NCBI GenBank assembly: GCA_033725935.1
Contig: MU867095.1
Location: 62,001-126,000, forward strand
Length of the DNA: 64,000 bases
From: Cladorrhinum sp. PSN259
Lineage: Eukaryota; Ascomycota; Sordariomycetes; Sordariales; Podosporaceae
Reading direction: 5' to 3'
The notes beneath the pieces were generated by a model, which saw only the letters and a program-made list of their open reading frames with translations, had not been told where the DNA came from and ran no database searches. Each line of letters opens with the position of its first letter. Within the stretch, counting starts at the first letter, position 1. The position numbers were made by a program, and so were the translations under genes. Shown piece after piece: positions 46,529-57,580 of the stretch.

Positions 46529-49500
46529 TCAATCCTCTAATATCCTAGTATCAAGCTCTAGACCCTGTCTCTCCCACGGTGGTGTATGATGGTGCTGCTC
46601 CTGTTGATGCCCATCGTGACTCCCACGCTCTGTATCGCTCTCGTCCCTCCTTGGCGATGGAGGTGGTGTAAAGTTAGTATCGTTATCCTTCTGCTTCCCC
46701 TTATTCTTGTCCTTCTCCTTCTTCTTGTTCTCTTCCTGTTCGTGGTAAAGGCTGGGACCCCCCTCGTCACAATACTCAACCGTAGCAGCTCCTCTTCCGC
46801 CAGAACCACCACTATCCCCCAACCTAGTCCTCTTCTTTTGTCTTTTCTCTTTATTACCACCACCGCGGCCGGCAGGCAAATGCACATGCGCCATCCCAGG
46901 TACATGCGCATGCAGACCATGAAGCCCATGCAATCCATGCACGCTATGACCGTGCAAGCCAAAATGGCTTAATCTCCTCCTCCTTAAACTTGCCTTTTCC
47001 TCATCCCCGTCCCGTCTTCCGTTGCTCTCCTTATCATCATTATTCTTCCCATTTTCATTACTACCTCTCAAAACATAATCGCTCATCCTCCTCCCCCTCT
47101 CACTCACACTCAAGAATAGAGGATAAAGCGCGCAAACACCCATCAACACCACTACGACAATACTACCCGTTCGCACCGAACCACCACTCTCAACGACCGC
47201 ATACGTCACAAACGGCCAGAACGCCGGGCCACAGCCACCCATAGTCAACCACGCTGCCGCTCGTTTCGTCCTATCTCCTTGTCCCCTCAGTGCCAACGAA
47301 TATACCAACGGAAAAATGGGCCCCTCGAAAAAGAAGAACAAGATAATCGGGATGGCCAACATATTTGGGTCGGAAGTAGGTGGCAGGACAATAGTCAGGA
47401 GAGCGCAGAGCGTAGAAAGTAGGGTAGTTACCAACAGTATTATCCTAGGCGTCGGTATGAACTTGGCCACCGTCCCGGGGTAAGTGACGGAGAGGAATGT
47501 AAGCCCGGCGACCATGAATCGGGAAACAGCAAACGCCGTGTGGGCGATCAGTAAGTAGTTGGGTATTGAAAGCGTGAACCCCGGTGGGTGCGAAGATGCC
47601 GGGTTGGAGGTCGCGAACGAAGTGATTAACGAATGGAAGAATACAGACATGTTTTCTTGCGCCGCTATGTAGGTCCATTGTGATAAAACGGCAAGGATGA
47701 TGGTGATGTTGCGTAGGGAGAGTGAAAATCGAGAGTTTTTGTTGGATTTAGCTTTCGCGTCGACGGGTAGGCGTGCGGCCAGGTCTGCCAGTTCGCGGTC
47801 CGAAACTTCTGGAAGTGGCATGTAGTAGAAATAAAGGGCCAGGAGGACCGAGAGTAAGGTGACTGCCAGGTAGGTCCATTGTACGTCGATCAGAGTCGTC
47901 GAATCCACCTGGCGGTCTTCGAGCGTGGCGAAAAACACATTGTTTGCTAGGAGACCGCTCAGTACACTGCCGACTGCTTGGACGCCTTGAGCCAAGAGCA
48001 GACGAGTGTCGGCATACTCGGGTGGGCCGCAGAGGATGATGAAAGGGTTGGCGGCGGTTTCGAGCACTGCGAGACCGAAGCCAACTACGAAACTGCTAAC
48101 CATGAAACCGCCGTATGCCGCAAGGACCGCACCAGGCCAGAACATGATTGTGCCGGTGCCGTAAATCAGAAGACCAACGATGAATGTAGTTTTAAACCCA
48201 CCAACAGACTCGATCCCGTTGCTATCATGCTTTTTGGTGCGATGATGCTCGTCATGTCGAAGTAGCCATTCTCCAACAATCATGGGACCGAAAAAGTACC
48301 CTCCGCCAAAATAGATGCTGGTTAATCCGAGAGTCTGGGCCGTGGACATGTCGGCTACTTGAGCGACAACATTGTTGAGTGTGTTTAGGAGGCCGTATGA
48401 GAAACCCCAGAGGAAAAAGAGAATGCTGACGATGGTACAGTACTTGAACGACTCGAATGGCGAGGTCTTCAGCATACTCTTAGGCTTCTTCATGTCGACA
48501 AAGCCAAAGTAGACGCCAGTGGCAGTGTTGATTGAATTCCTGTGGCTGGGGAGAATTGTACTTTGTCTCGAGCTGTAGGTCGATGACCGGTGGTCAGGCC
48601 CTGCCAGAAATTGCCGGATGGATATCTCCTCAGATGGCCTCTCGTCTGGTGGTGTTATCATGAAAAGCGGTGGTGGCTGAGATACTGGGCTCTCAGCCAA
48701 GGTCGTGCCAGTAGGCGGGTGGCCATTGTCCATGCTGTTCGGTTTCGTTCCAAATCCATTGTAGTCCTCATTTGCATACTGACTGCCAGTCCTTCGTGTC
48801 CCGTTCGGATCGAGAATCATAGCGGGAAGAATGCGGATTATCAAAGGCTTCAGGGTCGGAATACAGGCACAGGTAATTGCGACATTGACCTCGACGGCGG
48901 ACCACATTAAAGAGAACGAGGCATTCCATGAGAACCCGGAACTCTGCCCAAACATTGCCATAGGATCCGAAGATGCACCCACCGGAACGAAAGCGATAGC
49001 TTGCTGGAGATAATAGATCCGCACAACATCGACGATCGTAACAAAGATACCCAGCGCAAACGTGATAACCAGTATCGTCTTTTGTTTCTGTGGCAGCCGC
49101 ATGCTGGTGAGGACGGGTATTGGTAGCGCAAGGATAGCCAGATCGGTAGTGACGTTGACTGGTGCCGAGCAAATGAATTCTGTTAATAGGGGTATGCATC
49201 GAATCGGCCGGACGGTGATATCCCATGCTGCGTTAATGGGGGTGCACTGGAAGATGTTCATGAATGTCAAGATCACGCCGGCAACATTGACGACGCCCAA
49301 CACAGCCCATGAAGCCATCCGCAGAATCTTTTGCGTGTTCTTGGCCAACCTCAAATAGAATACCAACACGCTCGATTTGGTTGCCATGAGCGCAGGGTTC
49401 TGTAACTGTGGTTAGCCTTTTTTCTCTCGTCTCGTCGTTTGAAGGGAGACTCACATATAGTATGCTGAACACATACTCGCACATCCTCAGTCCGGCTCTT

Positions 49501-49793
49501 CTTCCATCTTCGATATCTCGATCATGTCTACCCAATCCTCTGCTTGTGCCCAAGTTGATGCTCAGGGTGAGAAACAACGCAATCAACCATGCGAGTATCA
49601 TGATGTAATCGTCACAGCCAACCCGTCGAACAATCCCTATCCGAGATACCATTCGGCCAAACACGAAAAGAGTGGCCAAGCCCATCGTCGCTGATGCAAC
49701 TGCCATGACGGCCGGGCCCCGGTCAGGGAAGCCACCATCCCTGGAACTAGCGGCATGAGAGTGGTGCGTATGGTTATGAGATGAAGCCATCAT
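46529..49793 (-). CDS. Fusion of a fungal rhodopsin-like 7-TM domain with a FucP-family MFS sugar transporter
   Basis: The gene model is complement(46529..49399, 49455..49793), 1,069 aa. One 55-bp intron (GTGAGT, GGCTAACC branch) lies between complete codons in the 7-TM part. The junction between the two domains lies inside the long second exon, so the fusion is not a splicing guess. Residues about 25-307 form the fungal rhodopsin-like membrane domain (PTH11-related group), with GCDDYIMILAW, GLGRHDRDI and LMATKSSVLVFYLRL. Residues 308-430 are a Ser/Pro-rich linker. Residues about 432-880 are an MFS carrier of the fucose/glucose-galactose permease type, with FFLWGFSYGLLNTLNN and ETAANPFIILCGPPE. 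The cytosolic tail (about 885-1069) has a His/Gly-rich block near 925-957, then Lys/Glu- and His-rich stretches. About 19 membrane helices in all. A receptor-transporter role is inferred; the ligand is unknown. Confidence 0.88.
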
Positions 49794-51928
49794 GAATTCG
49801 GATCCGTGAAAGCCGAAAAATATAAATGGAAAAAACACAAGCCGCCTCGCTGCGGCCTTCCCCGAGTGGTGAACGATCTAGCGTATCGTTCGTATAGTTG
49901 TTGAATAATCCGGCAATATCTCCATGTTCCTTTTTTCTTCCGTATCGTTACGTTGGATTCCAACTAGACAAGGCCGGTGCTGATGAAGGTGAGGACTGAG
50001 AGACCGACGCAGAAAAGATTCCATTCTCGACTTCCCAACTAGTGCCCTCCCAAGAATCGGTAGCAGCTCAGGATGCCTCTTCAACCATCGGTATCCCGAC
50101 TTCCAAAAAACGTGCGGCAGTTCCTGTGTGACAAGTGAAACACAGTTGCCCTCTGTCGTCCCGAGTACCTTTCCGAGGGCAAAAAAGCCAAGTCGTGACA
50201 GGTGAAACTACCCTTTCGTTAAAGGGCCATGAGTCGTTGACGGAAAGCAAACCCTGACTATATAAAATGCCGAAGACCAAGATCTGGGGGGCGAAAGGAT
50301 TTCGGGTCAAAGTGGGATATCCAAGTTTATGTGGGGTTGGTCATGCTTGGAATGACATGTACCTACCCACAGACTTTGACAACATCACCTCGGGAGTTAT
50401 CAAAGAATCAGCAAGTAGAAAAAGTGTAAATGATAAGAGAAAAAGAAGAGTCGGTGTGCAACCGGCATAGCAACAAAAGCCCTCATCACAGCCACGAGGC
50501 AAATAAACCACGAGACTTGAACCTGCCTGACAACAAAGTGCATGTGTACCTAAACGGGGCGGAGGCGAGCGACGCGGTAACGAGTTATCAGATCAATCAT
50601 GTCACCTCGGCCAACCGAAGCATTGGAGAGCGGCAAGCACTACTGCGTCTTACCTTTCACCGCTCTTCACGATCGCTTTTGCTGATTTCTCGCTCACCAC
50701 CACTGCACCCCTCAGCAAAATTTTAATTTGACCTTTATCGACGATCGCCATCCTCCGGTCCCTCCTTCCCCAGGTCCTCAAAAAATCTAGCCGATACTAG
50801 TTTACCCCCTCTTTCCTTCCCCAGGTTGTTGTTCCCAACCTCTCCATCCCCCTCCCGTTCCTCAAGTACCCGATCTCGGCTGTGTACTCTCAATTATCTC
50901 CTCGAGAATCTCTTGACAACGGTTTGTAAAGTTTTAGCTTGACCTTACGCACCAAGAACCGATGACATCGAAGGCGGTCCCGCTAATTCCGCCCTCGTGG
51001 ACCAATCGCAAGTCGTTATTTCTGCCTTGCCCCTCGTTTGTATAAGTGACCCCAGTCTAGGCTTGGGGTGTCATAGTTCTTGGCGGGATTTCTTGGCGCA
51101 TATCGTGACAAGAGCACACAAATCCAGTCAAGAATGTCAGAAGTTTTTTTTTTTTTTTTTCAGAAAAAAAAATAAGAAGAGCGTGATGATATTGTGGCGA
51201 TGAGCTTTTGGGGAAACCAGGACGGATATGAGGATCCCTCGTAAAGATTGGGTCCAGAGAGAAACAGTTGGTGCGAGGAATCAACTCACCAGCAACCATG
51301 AAAGTGTGGAAAACTTGACGTCAAAGACCCTTGCATTTTTACACTTTTCTGCCTGCTATATCACCTTATCCCGACCCTTAAGGAAACACGAAAACGTCTG
51401 AGACAACCTTTTCCTTTCCTGGCAATTCTTCATCAGGTCTGTTTCTGCATGTCTCTCGCTTATTTTCTCACGTTTTAACCTTATCACCACCACCTATATA
51501 CTTCCACATCTCTTGAAAAGATGTGCAAAAGTCTTCTGTCTCCGGTTCTCCACTGGTGACATCCTCATCTAAGCGAAACACCTACAAAGCAGAAACCAAA
51601 AATAAATGCACTCTCACCAGTGAAGCCCGTTTATTGCGCTCTCGACATTGGCTTTCAGTGACAGGATTTACCCCAGCAACGGGACGGGTTGCTTCCCGAC
51701 CCCATTTTCATGAAAACAGGTTTTTGCTCTTTACCGAATGAAATAAAGAAATCCTCTCTCAACGCCCTGACGAAAGCATATCGACGAACATCAGCTGTTT
51801 GCTGATTGATTTGGGATGTTCAGTTCATACGAAAATCGTCAAGGAAGACTCGACAGGTTTGTGCGAGGGTATCTCAACGGTTTCGTTCTGCCTTGCTCTT
51901 AGAGATAGACTCTGCTCGAAGAGCTCGC
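49794..51928. other. 2.1-kb intergenic region, promoter of the fusion gene and spacer
   Basis: The left end holds the leader and promoter of the rhodopsin-MFS gene. A T run at about 51146-51160 and AT-rich blocks are present. I see no credible exon. The right end meets the HET-domain remnant. Confidence 0.45.
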
Positions 51929-52361
51929 TCAGCAGACGAAAGTTGAGTCTTCGAAGACCCTCTTAGACAGCTTGATTCGTGCTAGGAGCCGTCGAGTAGA
52001 TGTCCCGCCTGACCAAGAGAGGTGGAAGTTTGGTCCGACATACATGGTTATTCGCTGAGCGAGCGTGACCTCTTGCATCACCCAGACGCCTGTGAAGTAT
52101 TCACGCTCTAAAATGTCATCCAGTGAGGCCACGACAGTGTCTGTTGTGGTGCAGTTCCAAGGCGCATGATCGTCGGAAGGATCCCCTCCCAAGATGTAAT
52201 TAGGATAGAATCCCCATGCCGAAGCGGGTATATTCTGTTGGCAAGTCCAGCCACGCTGTGACTGAATGGGCACGAGAATAAATCTCAATCATGAGGCAGA
52301 CCTGCTCTGACCTTTCCATAACATCGTCTTGGTTGATGCGCAGAGCATAGATCCATAGTAA
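51929..52361 (-). pseudogene. Degraded HET-domain (heterokaryon incompatibility) gene fragment
   Basis: Reading the minus strand from 52361 gives a stretch resembling the conserved HET block WIDALCINQ (here changed to WIYALRINQDD), then EQVCLMIEIYSRA and a WLDLP that matches the usual WLG position. That frame hits a stop at TAA near 52198. The next HET motif, LEREYFTGVWVMQEVTLAQ, and a closing LSW lie in another frame, which stops at 51929. So a frameshift or small indel separates the two halves. The N-terminal start, the ALSYVWG motif and the C-terminal effector region are missing. HET proteins trigger incompatibility cell death between unlike strains; this copy cannot encode a full one. An unannotated short intron is less likely, since no good splice pair joins the frames. 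Confidence 0.75.
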
Positions 52362-52621
52362 TCTTTGCCGGTCCGATTAATGAAAAGAGGTTACCCCTAT
52401 TCGCGGAATGTGGCGTATAGCCCTAACCCTCTGTGTGATTTGTTGCTACCAATAAAGTTAGGGTTAGCAATCATGATCCACATGTTGCTCGTTCAACATC
52501 AACCATTCAGGTTGTTGCATGTTTCATCAACAAACAATATTCTTGTAGCAAATACACTGCGATTTCTGAGAACGGTCTATCTCAAAGATTCAGAGGAAAC
52601 ATATTTAAAACCACTTTTCGA
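52362..52621. promoter_or_regulatory. Short promoter region with telomere-like motifs
   Basis: About 260 bp upstream of the disordered-protein gene. It contains CCCTAACCCT (52421-52430) and, on the other strand sense, GTTAGGGTTAG (52457-52467), about 27 bp apart and in opposite orientation. Confidence 0.45.
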
Positions 52622-54069
52622 ATGGGACTGCCTCCAGCAGTGAGTTCTCAGCACGGCAATCTCTAGAGTGTCACTAACAGTTTATCTAGACACCCACACC
52701 TTCCCGCTTTCTACTGTCAAAACGACCACACACTCAACAGTCTCAGGCGCAAACGCCGAATCCACAAGTATCCAATGGGTCACAGAGATTTCACCCAACT
52801 CCCAGATTTTCGACATCAACGCCAAGACCATCATCTTCTGCGGTCCGGGCAGCAACCCCTGCCTTGGCCATCAAACCCAAGACACCAAGACTCCGTACAA
52901 CCCAGGATCTCATCGACGACAGCTCACCACTATCAGATGAGGAGAAAGATGGACCTTCACTTTTACCCGAGACCAATCTACCTGAACCAATCGAGTTTGA
53001 ATCATCTCTCGTGCCACAATCATCCCTTCCAATAAAAGAAGAGGAGGACCAGGACGACTACGATGATGACTTCCCAATCCCACAGCCTAAACGCCGCCGA
53101 ATATCCATCACCTCATTAATCTCGTCACCTCCTCTTCCGCCTCAACAAGAAATAATACCAATAACCAGCCCCCAACTCTCAGACGACGACGACGACGATA
53201 TCGAAATCGAACCCCCAAACAGCGACCCTGACCCAGATCAAGACCTCATAACATCCTTCCGCTCTTCACCTCCTCCGCCTCCTCCTCCTAGACTAGATCT
53301 AGATCTAGATTTAAACCTCAACATCCCATCATCATCAATAACAATAAGATTAGAGGATGATCCTGACCATCCTCCTCCACCACCGTCATCATCGCCTATT
53401 GAAGATCTGACCCGCCCGACACACAACAGCATAAAAAAAGAGCCAATATTCCACCCACCACCGAAATTCAAACACCCACCACAAGCACCGGGATCACCTT
53501 CTTCAGACGTAAAACTGGTCGTCATTCTCCCAGAAACGCCAACACATGGTCGTCACTCAAGGAAGAAACAAAAAGACAAGTACCTCCCCTTCGGTCTCGC
53601 TTCAGAAGTGCGCGACTGGCTCGTGGACGCCAAGGAGCTGTTCAACCCACCACCACCACCAGCAGTAGAAGACGATTTATTAGCAATAACAGTCCCTTCT
53701 TCTGTGCAACTTGAATTGACAAAAGTCCAACATGCAGCCGGCGGGGCGGGGATGGTGGTCGTTAGTGCACGACAACATCCGGGACAACAACAAGAAGGTG
53801 GTGGTGGTGGTGGTGGTGGAGGTGAAGTAAATGCTATACTGGCCGGTGAAGGGACGGCAGTAGTAAACGCTGGGTTGGATAGAGATAGAAATGGAGGAGG
53901 AGGAGGAGGAGGGATACCAAAGCGAGGCTCAACAGTGTCAATAGGTATGCCGGCGTGGGATGTGGATCTAGGTGAAGGGTTAGGCACTTGGGCCGTTGCG
54001 TATCGATGGGAGGTGATGAAAGATAAGGAGCCAGAAAACAAACACAATCACGAAGAAAGGTTTAGGTAG
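52622..54069 (+). CDS. Disordered, probably nuclear protein of unknown function
   Basis: The gene model is join(52622..52639, 52690..54069), 465 aa. The first exon encodes only MGLPPA; the 50-bp intron has donor GTGAGT, branch CACTAAC and acceptor CTAG. Joining gives MGLPPATPTPSRFLLSKR, which continues in frame into a long Pro/Ser/Thr/Gln-rich region. There are acidic patches (DDYDDDF, five Asp in a row), basic patches with a likely nuclear signal (PKRRR at about 150, HSRKKQKDK at about 290), poly-Pro runs, a small ordered-looking segment (LPFGLASEVRDWLVDAKELF), two poly-Gly runs and a short conserved-looking end (AWDVDLGEGLGTWAVAYRWEV). The C-terminal 180 residues may form one interrupted globular domain. 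I do not recognise the family. It is convergent with LIS1, 161 bp apart. Confidence 0.75.
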
Positions 54070-54230
54070 ATGAAGGAAATTAAATATTATACAATACGCT
54101 ATCCAAGTTTTTTGTTGTTATATTTGCTATTTCTAGAATGACGACGGGTGGGATGCTCGCTTGCTGGTTGATGTCATTTGTAACGAAATGAATGCTATGG
54201 TTTTTATCTTTTTTTTTTTCCTTTCGAAAT

Positions 54231-55820
54231 TCAAGAAGCGAATATCCTAACTTTCCCTTCGGACCCATCTACACTTCCAGTGGCAATTACACAACGTATT
54301 TGTACAGCACCAGGATTGGGCAATGCGACCGGCGGTATTGTCAGGCCACCACCACCCCTCACTGGCGTCCTCGGTGTCCTTGGAGTAGCACTACTTGGCT
54401 CTCCGCCGCCGCTCGATGCTGCTGCCGCACCATCCTTCATAACACTAGGCGCCCACCGAACACAACTGACGAACCCTTCGTATACCCCCGACAGTGTCTG
54501 AACGCATTTCCCTTCCTGACTTAGGTCCCAATACCTCAGAGTTCGATCATCGGCTGCCGAAATGAGGTACTTGCCTCCCGGATGGAACACGAGACCTCTG
54601 ACCCAGTTATCATGTCCAACCAGAACTTTTATGCAATTTCCCCTGGAATCCCACAGTCGAATTTGCTTGTCTCGAGAACCAGTGGCGAAGAACTCTGCAG
54701 TGTTTGTCGGGGAGGGCGGTTTGTCTTGTCCCGCGAGGCGGGATAGGTAGGTGTATGAAGTTGTGGGCGCGATGGCGCAGCATGTCTTGATCATCAGTTA
54801 GCAAGCCGTATTCCCATGGTGATATGAAGAAGGGGGCGGGGGGCGGGGTAGAAACCCACATTATAATTCTCATGCCCAATTCCCACAGCTTTACACTCGG
54901 CCTGGCCCCTATTACCACCAGCCAGATCCCAAAGCCTGACAGTCTTGTCGCTCCCCGTACTCACAAGCCACCGTCCATCAACGCTGGGTGACACGGCCCT
55001 AACCCAGTCGACGTGGCCGTGTATAGTCCTGACGCAAAAACCAGTGGTGACGTCCCAGAGTTTGAGCGTGCAGTCCTTACTGGCGCTCACAAGCATGTTG
55101 GTACCCCCCGGAACGAACCTGACAGAGGATACAATATGTTCGTGTCCCTGGAGGGTGCGTATATTCTTGTAAGTGTCTAAGGGGTCCCAAAGCTTGATGG
55201 ACATATCAGAACTGCAGCTGGCCAAAAGTTTGGCGCCGTAGTCGACGTCCAAGACGGCTTTCGTGTGGCCCTTTAGGGTCCTCTCCAACTCGCCCAGCTC
55301 CCAGTCCCATACTTTTATGGTGTAGTCTTCTGAAGCCGAAGCGAGGGAACTGAACTTGGGGTGGAAAGCGACGGCGGTGATGGGGAGACGGTGCCCCTCA
55401 AGCACATATTTGGGCGGCGCGCGCGGTAGCCAGTTGGTTGGATCTTCACTTCCCGGTTTTGATTTTGTAGGGGCCGAGGCCAACTCGGTGCGGAGGGCAG
55501 AGACTGTGTTTTCGAGTTCGAAGATTTTTTTCTGCAGGCGGATTACAGATGTCCATTTTTTCTCTAGGAGTCCCTCGTACTTCTTTTGGTCGCGCGGGGA
55601 GAAAGCTTGTTCGGGGAGGGAGAGTTCGGTTCGCAGGGCGGAGATGGTTTGCGGGGAGAGGGTAGGGTAGGAGGCTAGGTATGATATCAGGGATTTGTGA
55701 CTTGGTTGGGCATTAAAATGTCAGTTATAAGTAGGGAGGGGAAATAGAGGCGGGCAGGAAGAGAGAATAAAATTCTTACAGCTCTTCGGCTTGTCGGTTT
55801 GTCAGAGTTACGGTACGCAT
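54231..55820 (-). CDS. lis1: Nuclear distribution protein Lis1/NudF/Pac1
   Basis: The gene model is complement(54231..54785, 54860..55700, 55780..55820), 478 aa. Exon 1 encodes MRTVTLTNRQAEEL, with the Leu codon split by an intron (GTAAGA...CCAAG); intron 2 starts GTGGGT and lies inside WD repeat 5. A LisH motif (about residues 9-40, with LISYLASYPTLS) is followed by a short coiled coil (about 60-95) and seven WD40 repeats, for example LASASEDYTIKVWDWE, LVSASKDCTLKLWDV and FATGSRDKQIRLWDS. The last repeat has a Ser/Gly/Pro insertion. Lis1 binds the dynein motor and NudE, and moves nuclei along microtubules in hyphae. Length and layout fit the fungal Pac1 family fully. The gene is divergent from FMT1. 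Confidence 0.96.
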
Positions 55821-56203
55821 CTTGGCTTGTGTGGTGGGAGGTTGTTCATTCCCAGACTCAGGAATGGCATTGTTAAAACAAGTCGGTCAGTCGGTTTGAA
55901 CGGTAGACTGGTGGATCGTGTTCTCCTCATCACTCCCGGAACCCAACCCTTACGATAGCTTGAACAGGGGGGTGAGCTGTCGTTGCAGGGGGTCGAGGAC
56001 AAGGGGCTCTGGGGATTGGTCGCGATATGCAGCTCCCGGGGTTTAGCGGGGTCCAGCTGACAAGGGGGTCAGGTAGTTCCCCACTATTTCTATTTTTCTG
56101 TATCCGTATCCTTCTGTAAGTGACTTCACTCCAATTTAGTTGGTGCTCATATTTTGAGAGACTAGGAAGACAAATTGAGGGTAATGATATTATAGGGGGG
56201 AGG
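55821..56203. promoter_or_regulatory. Divergent promoter region, lis1 / fmt1
   Basis: 383 bp between two divergent start codons; no coding exon or clear motif seen. Confidence 0.5.
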
Positions 56204-57580
56204 ATGTTACTCCTTTCTACACGCCCTCTGTTTAGGGCTGCTTTGAGGCCTTCCTCACTCCTTCCAGCAGTCTCGGTCTCGGCACCACGCTCATACTCAA
56301 TAGCTCCAACCAGAAAGCGATTCGACAAGCCAAAGTCGGATCCTTTAAGAATTCTGTTCTGCGGCTCCGATTATTTCAGCAGTGACTCATTAAAAGTCCT
56401 TCACGATGAGATGGTGAGCCCAGACCCCGATCTTGGGGGGAAAGGTGGCCTCATAAAATCCATTGATGTGATGGTTCGCCCGCCCAAACCGACAGGAAGA
56501 GGTAACAAGGAAATATACAAACTGCCCCTACATCTCCAAGCAGAAGCCTTTGGCCTTCCCATATACGAGAGGGACACATTCACCGGCTGGGACATTCCCT
56601 CTCATATCAACCTCATTATCGCCGTCTCCTTCGGCCTGTTCGTCCCCCGACGCATTCTCTCACAAGCCAAATATGGTGGTTTAAACGTCCATCCTTCCAT
56701 TTTACCCGATCTCAGAGGCCCGGCACCCATCCACCACGCCATTCTCAACAATTACACCTACACAGGTGTCTCTGTCCAGACCCTCTCCCCAGAGGCCTTC
56801 GACCACGGCACCGTACTTGCTCACACCCCTGCAGGGAGATTCCTCATCGGTCCCCACGAGACCACAGGCAGCCTTCGTCGTGAACTGGGGCTTCAAGGCG
56901 CCAAAATGCTCATCCGCGTACTCAAACAAAACCTCCACGTCCAACCCCACGTCGACGTCTCACCAAAAGTCCCCAACCTCATCCACGCCCCCAAAATCAG
57001 CATCAAGGACAAGCAAGTCGATTGGCTAGTCACCCGCCAATCACTCAGCCACCTATCATCTCAGCCCCCTTCCGCAAGGATCTACAACCAGCAAAGAGCC
57101 CTCGGTACCCTCTGGACGCACGTCCGACACCGCCGGCCAGAAGACACCAACTTCGACCCTTTCACAAAGGGCCAATACACACGTGTTCAACTCGAGGGCA
57201 TTTCCGTCCCTTCAGAGCCAGAACTCACGTTTGAGGAAGCCGTCAAACAGCAAGACGAACAGTACTGGAACGTAATAGACTGGGCGCAAAGCAACGAAGC
57301 AGGCGGAGAGCTCCGCTTCATCCCCGCGCGGTGGGCTCTGTCAGATAACCCGGAAAAGCCGGGCCAAATCGTCGTCGAGATTCCACCAAACGCTAAGCAA
57401 CCGTTCAGCCACCCGAACCCGACTCTGATCTACATTGATACCATGAAGATCGCCGGCGAGGCGGCCAAGGACGCGGTTGACGTGGCCAAGAGGTTGGGCA
57501 GCAGGAGGATGACGCTGAGCGGGCTTCGCGATGTTCAGGCTGCGAATTTAGGTGTTAAGAAGCAGTGGGGAGGGATATGA
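56204..57580 (+). CDS. fmt1: Mitochondrial methionyl-tRNA formyltransferase
   Basis: Single exon, 458 aa from the ATG at 56204. The first 40 residues (MLLLSTRPLFRAALRPSSLL...) are rich in Arg, Leu, Ser and Ala without acidic residues: a mitochondrial targeting sequence. The formyl-transfer domain runs from LRILFCGSDYFSS to about residue 260. The signature GLNVHPSILPDLRGPAPIHHAI region holds the expected Asn and His, and the Asp of AFDHGTV fits the third catalytic residue. The enzyme moves a formyl group from 10-formyl-tetrahydrofolate to Met-tRNA for mitochondrial translation initiation. The C-terminal tRNA-binding domain is less conserved, as usual in fungi. The open frame extends upstream to 56120 without an ATG. 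Confidence 0.92.
   Translation: MLLLSTRPLFRAALRPSSLLPAVSVSAPRSYSIAPTRKRFDKPKSDPLRILFCGSDYFSSDSLKVLHDEMVSPDPDLGGKGGLIKSIDVMVRPPKPTGRGNKEIYKLPLHLQAEAFGLPIYERDTFTGWDIPSHINLIIAVSFGLFVPRRILSQAKYGGLNVHPSILPDLRGPAPIHHAILNNYTYTGVSVQTLSPEAFDHGTVLAHTPAGRFLIGPHETTGSLRRELGLQGAKMLIRVLKQNLHVQPHVDVSPKVPNLIHAPKISIKDKQVDWLVTRQSLSHLSSQPPSARIYNQQRALGTLWTHVRHRRPEDTNFDPFTKGQYTRVQLEGISVPSEPELTFEEAVKQQDEQYWNVIDWAQSNEAGGELRFIPARWALSDNPEKPGQIVVEIPPNAKQPFSHPNPTLIYIDTMKIAGEAAKDAVDVAKRLGSRRMTLSGLRDVQAANLGVKKQWGGI

Noticed and set aside
56120..56203. Upstream in-frame extension of FMT1
   Set aside because: No ATG in the extension, and starting at 56204 gives a textbook mitochondrial presequence.
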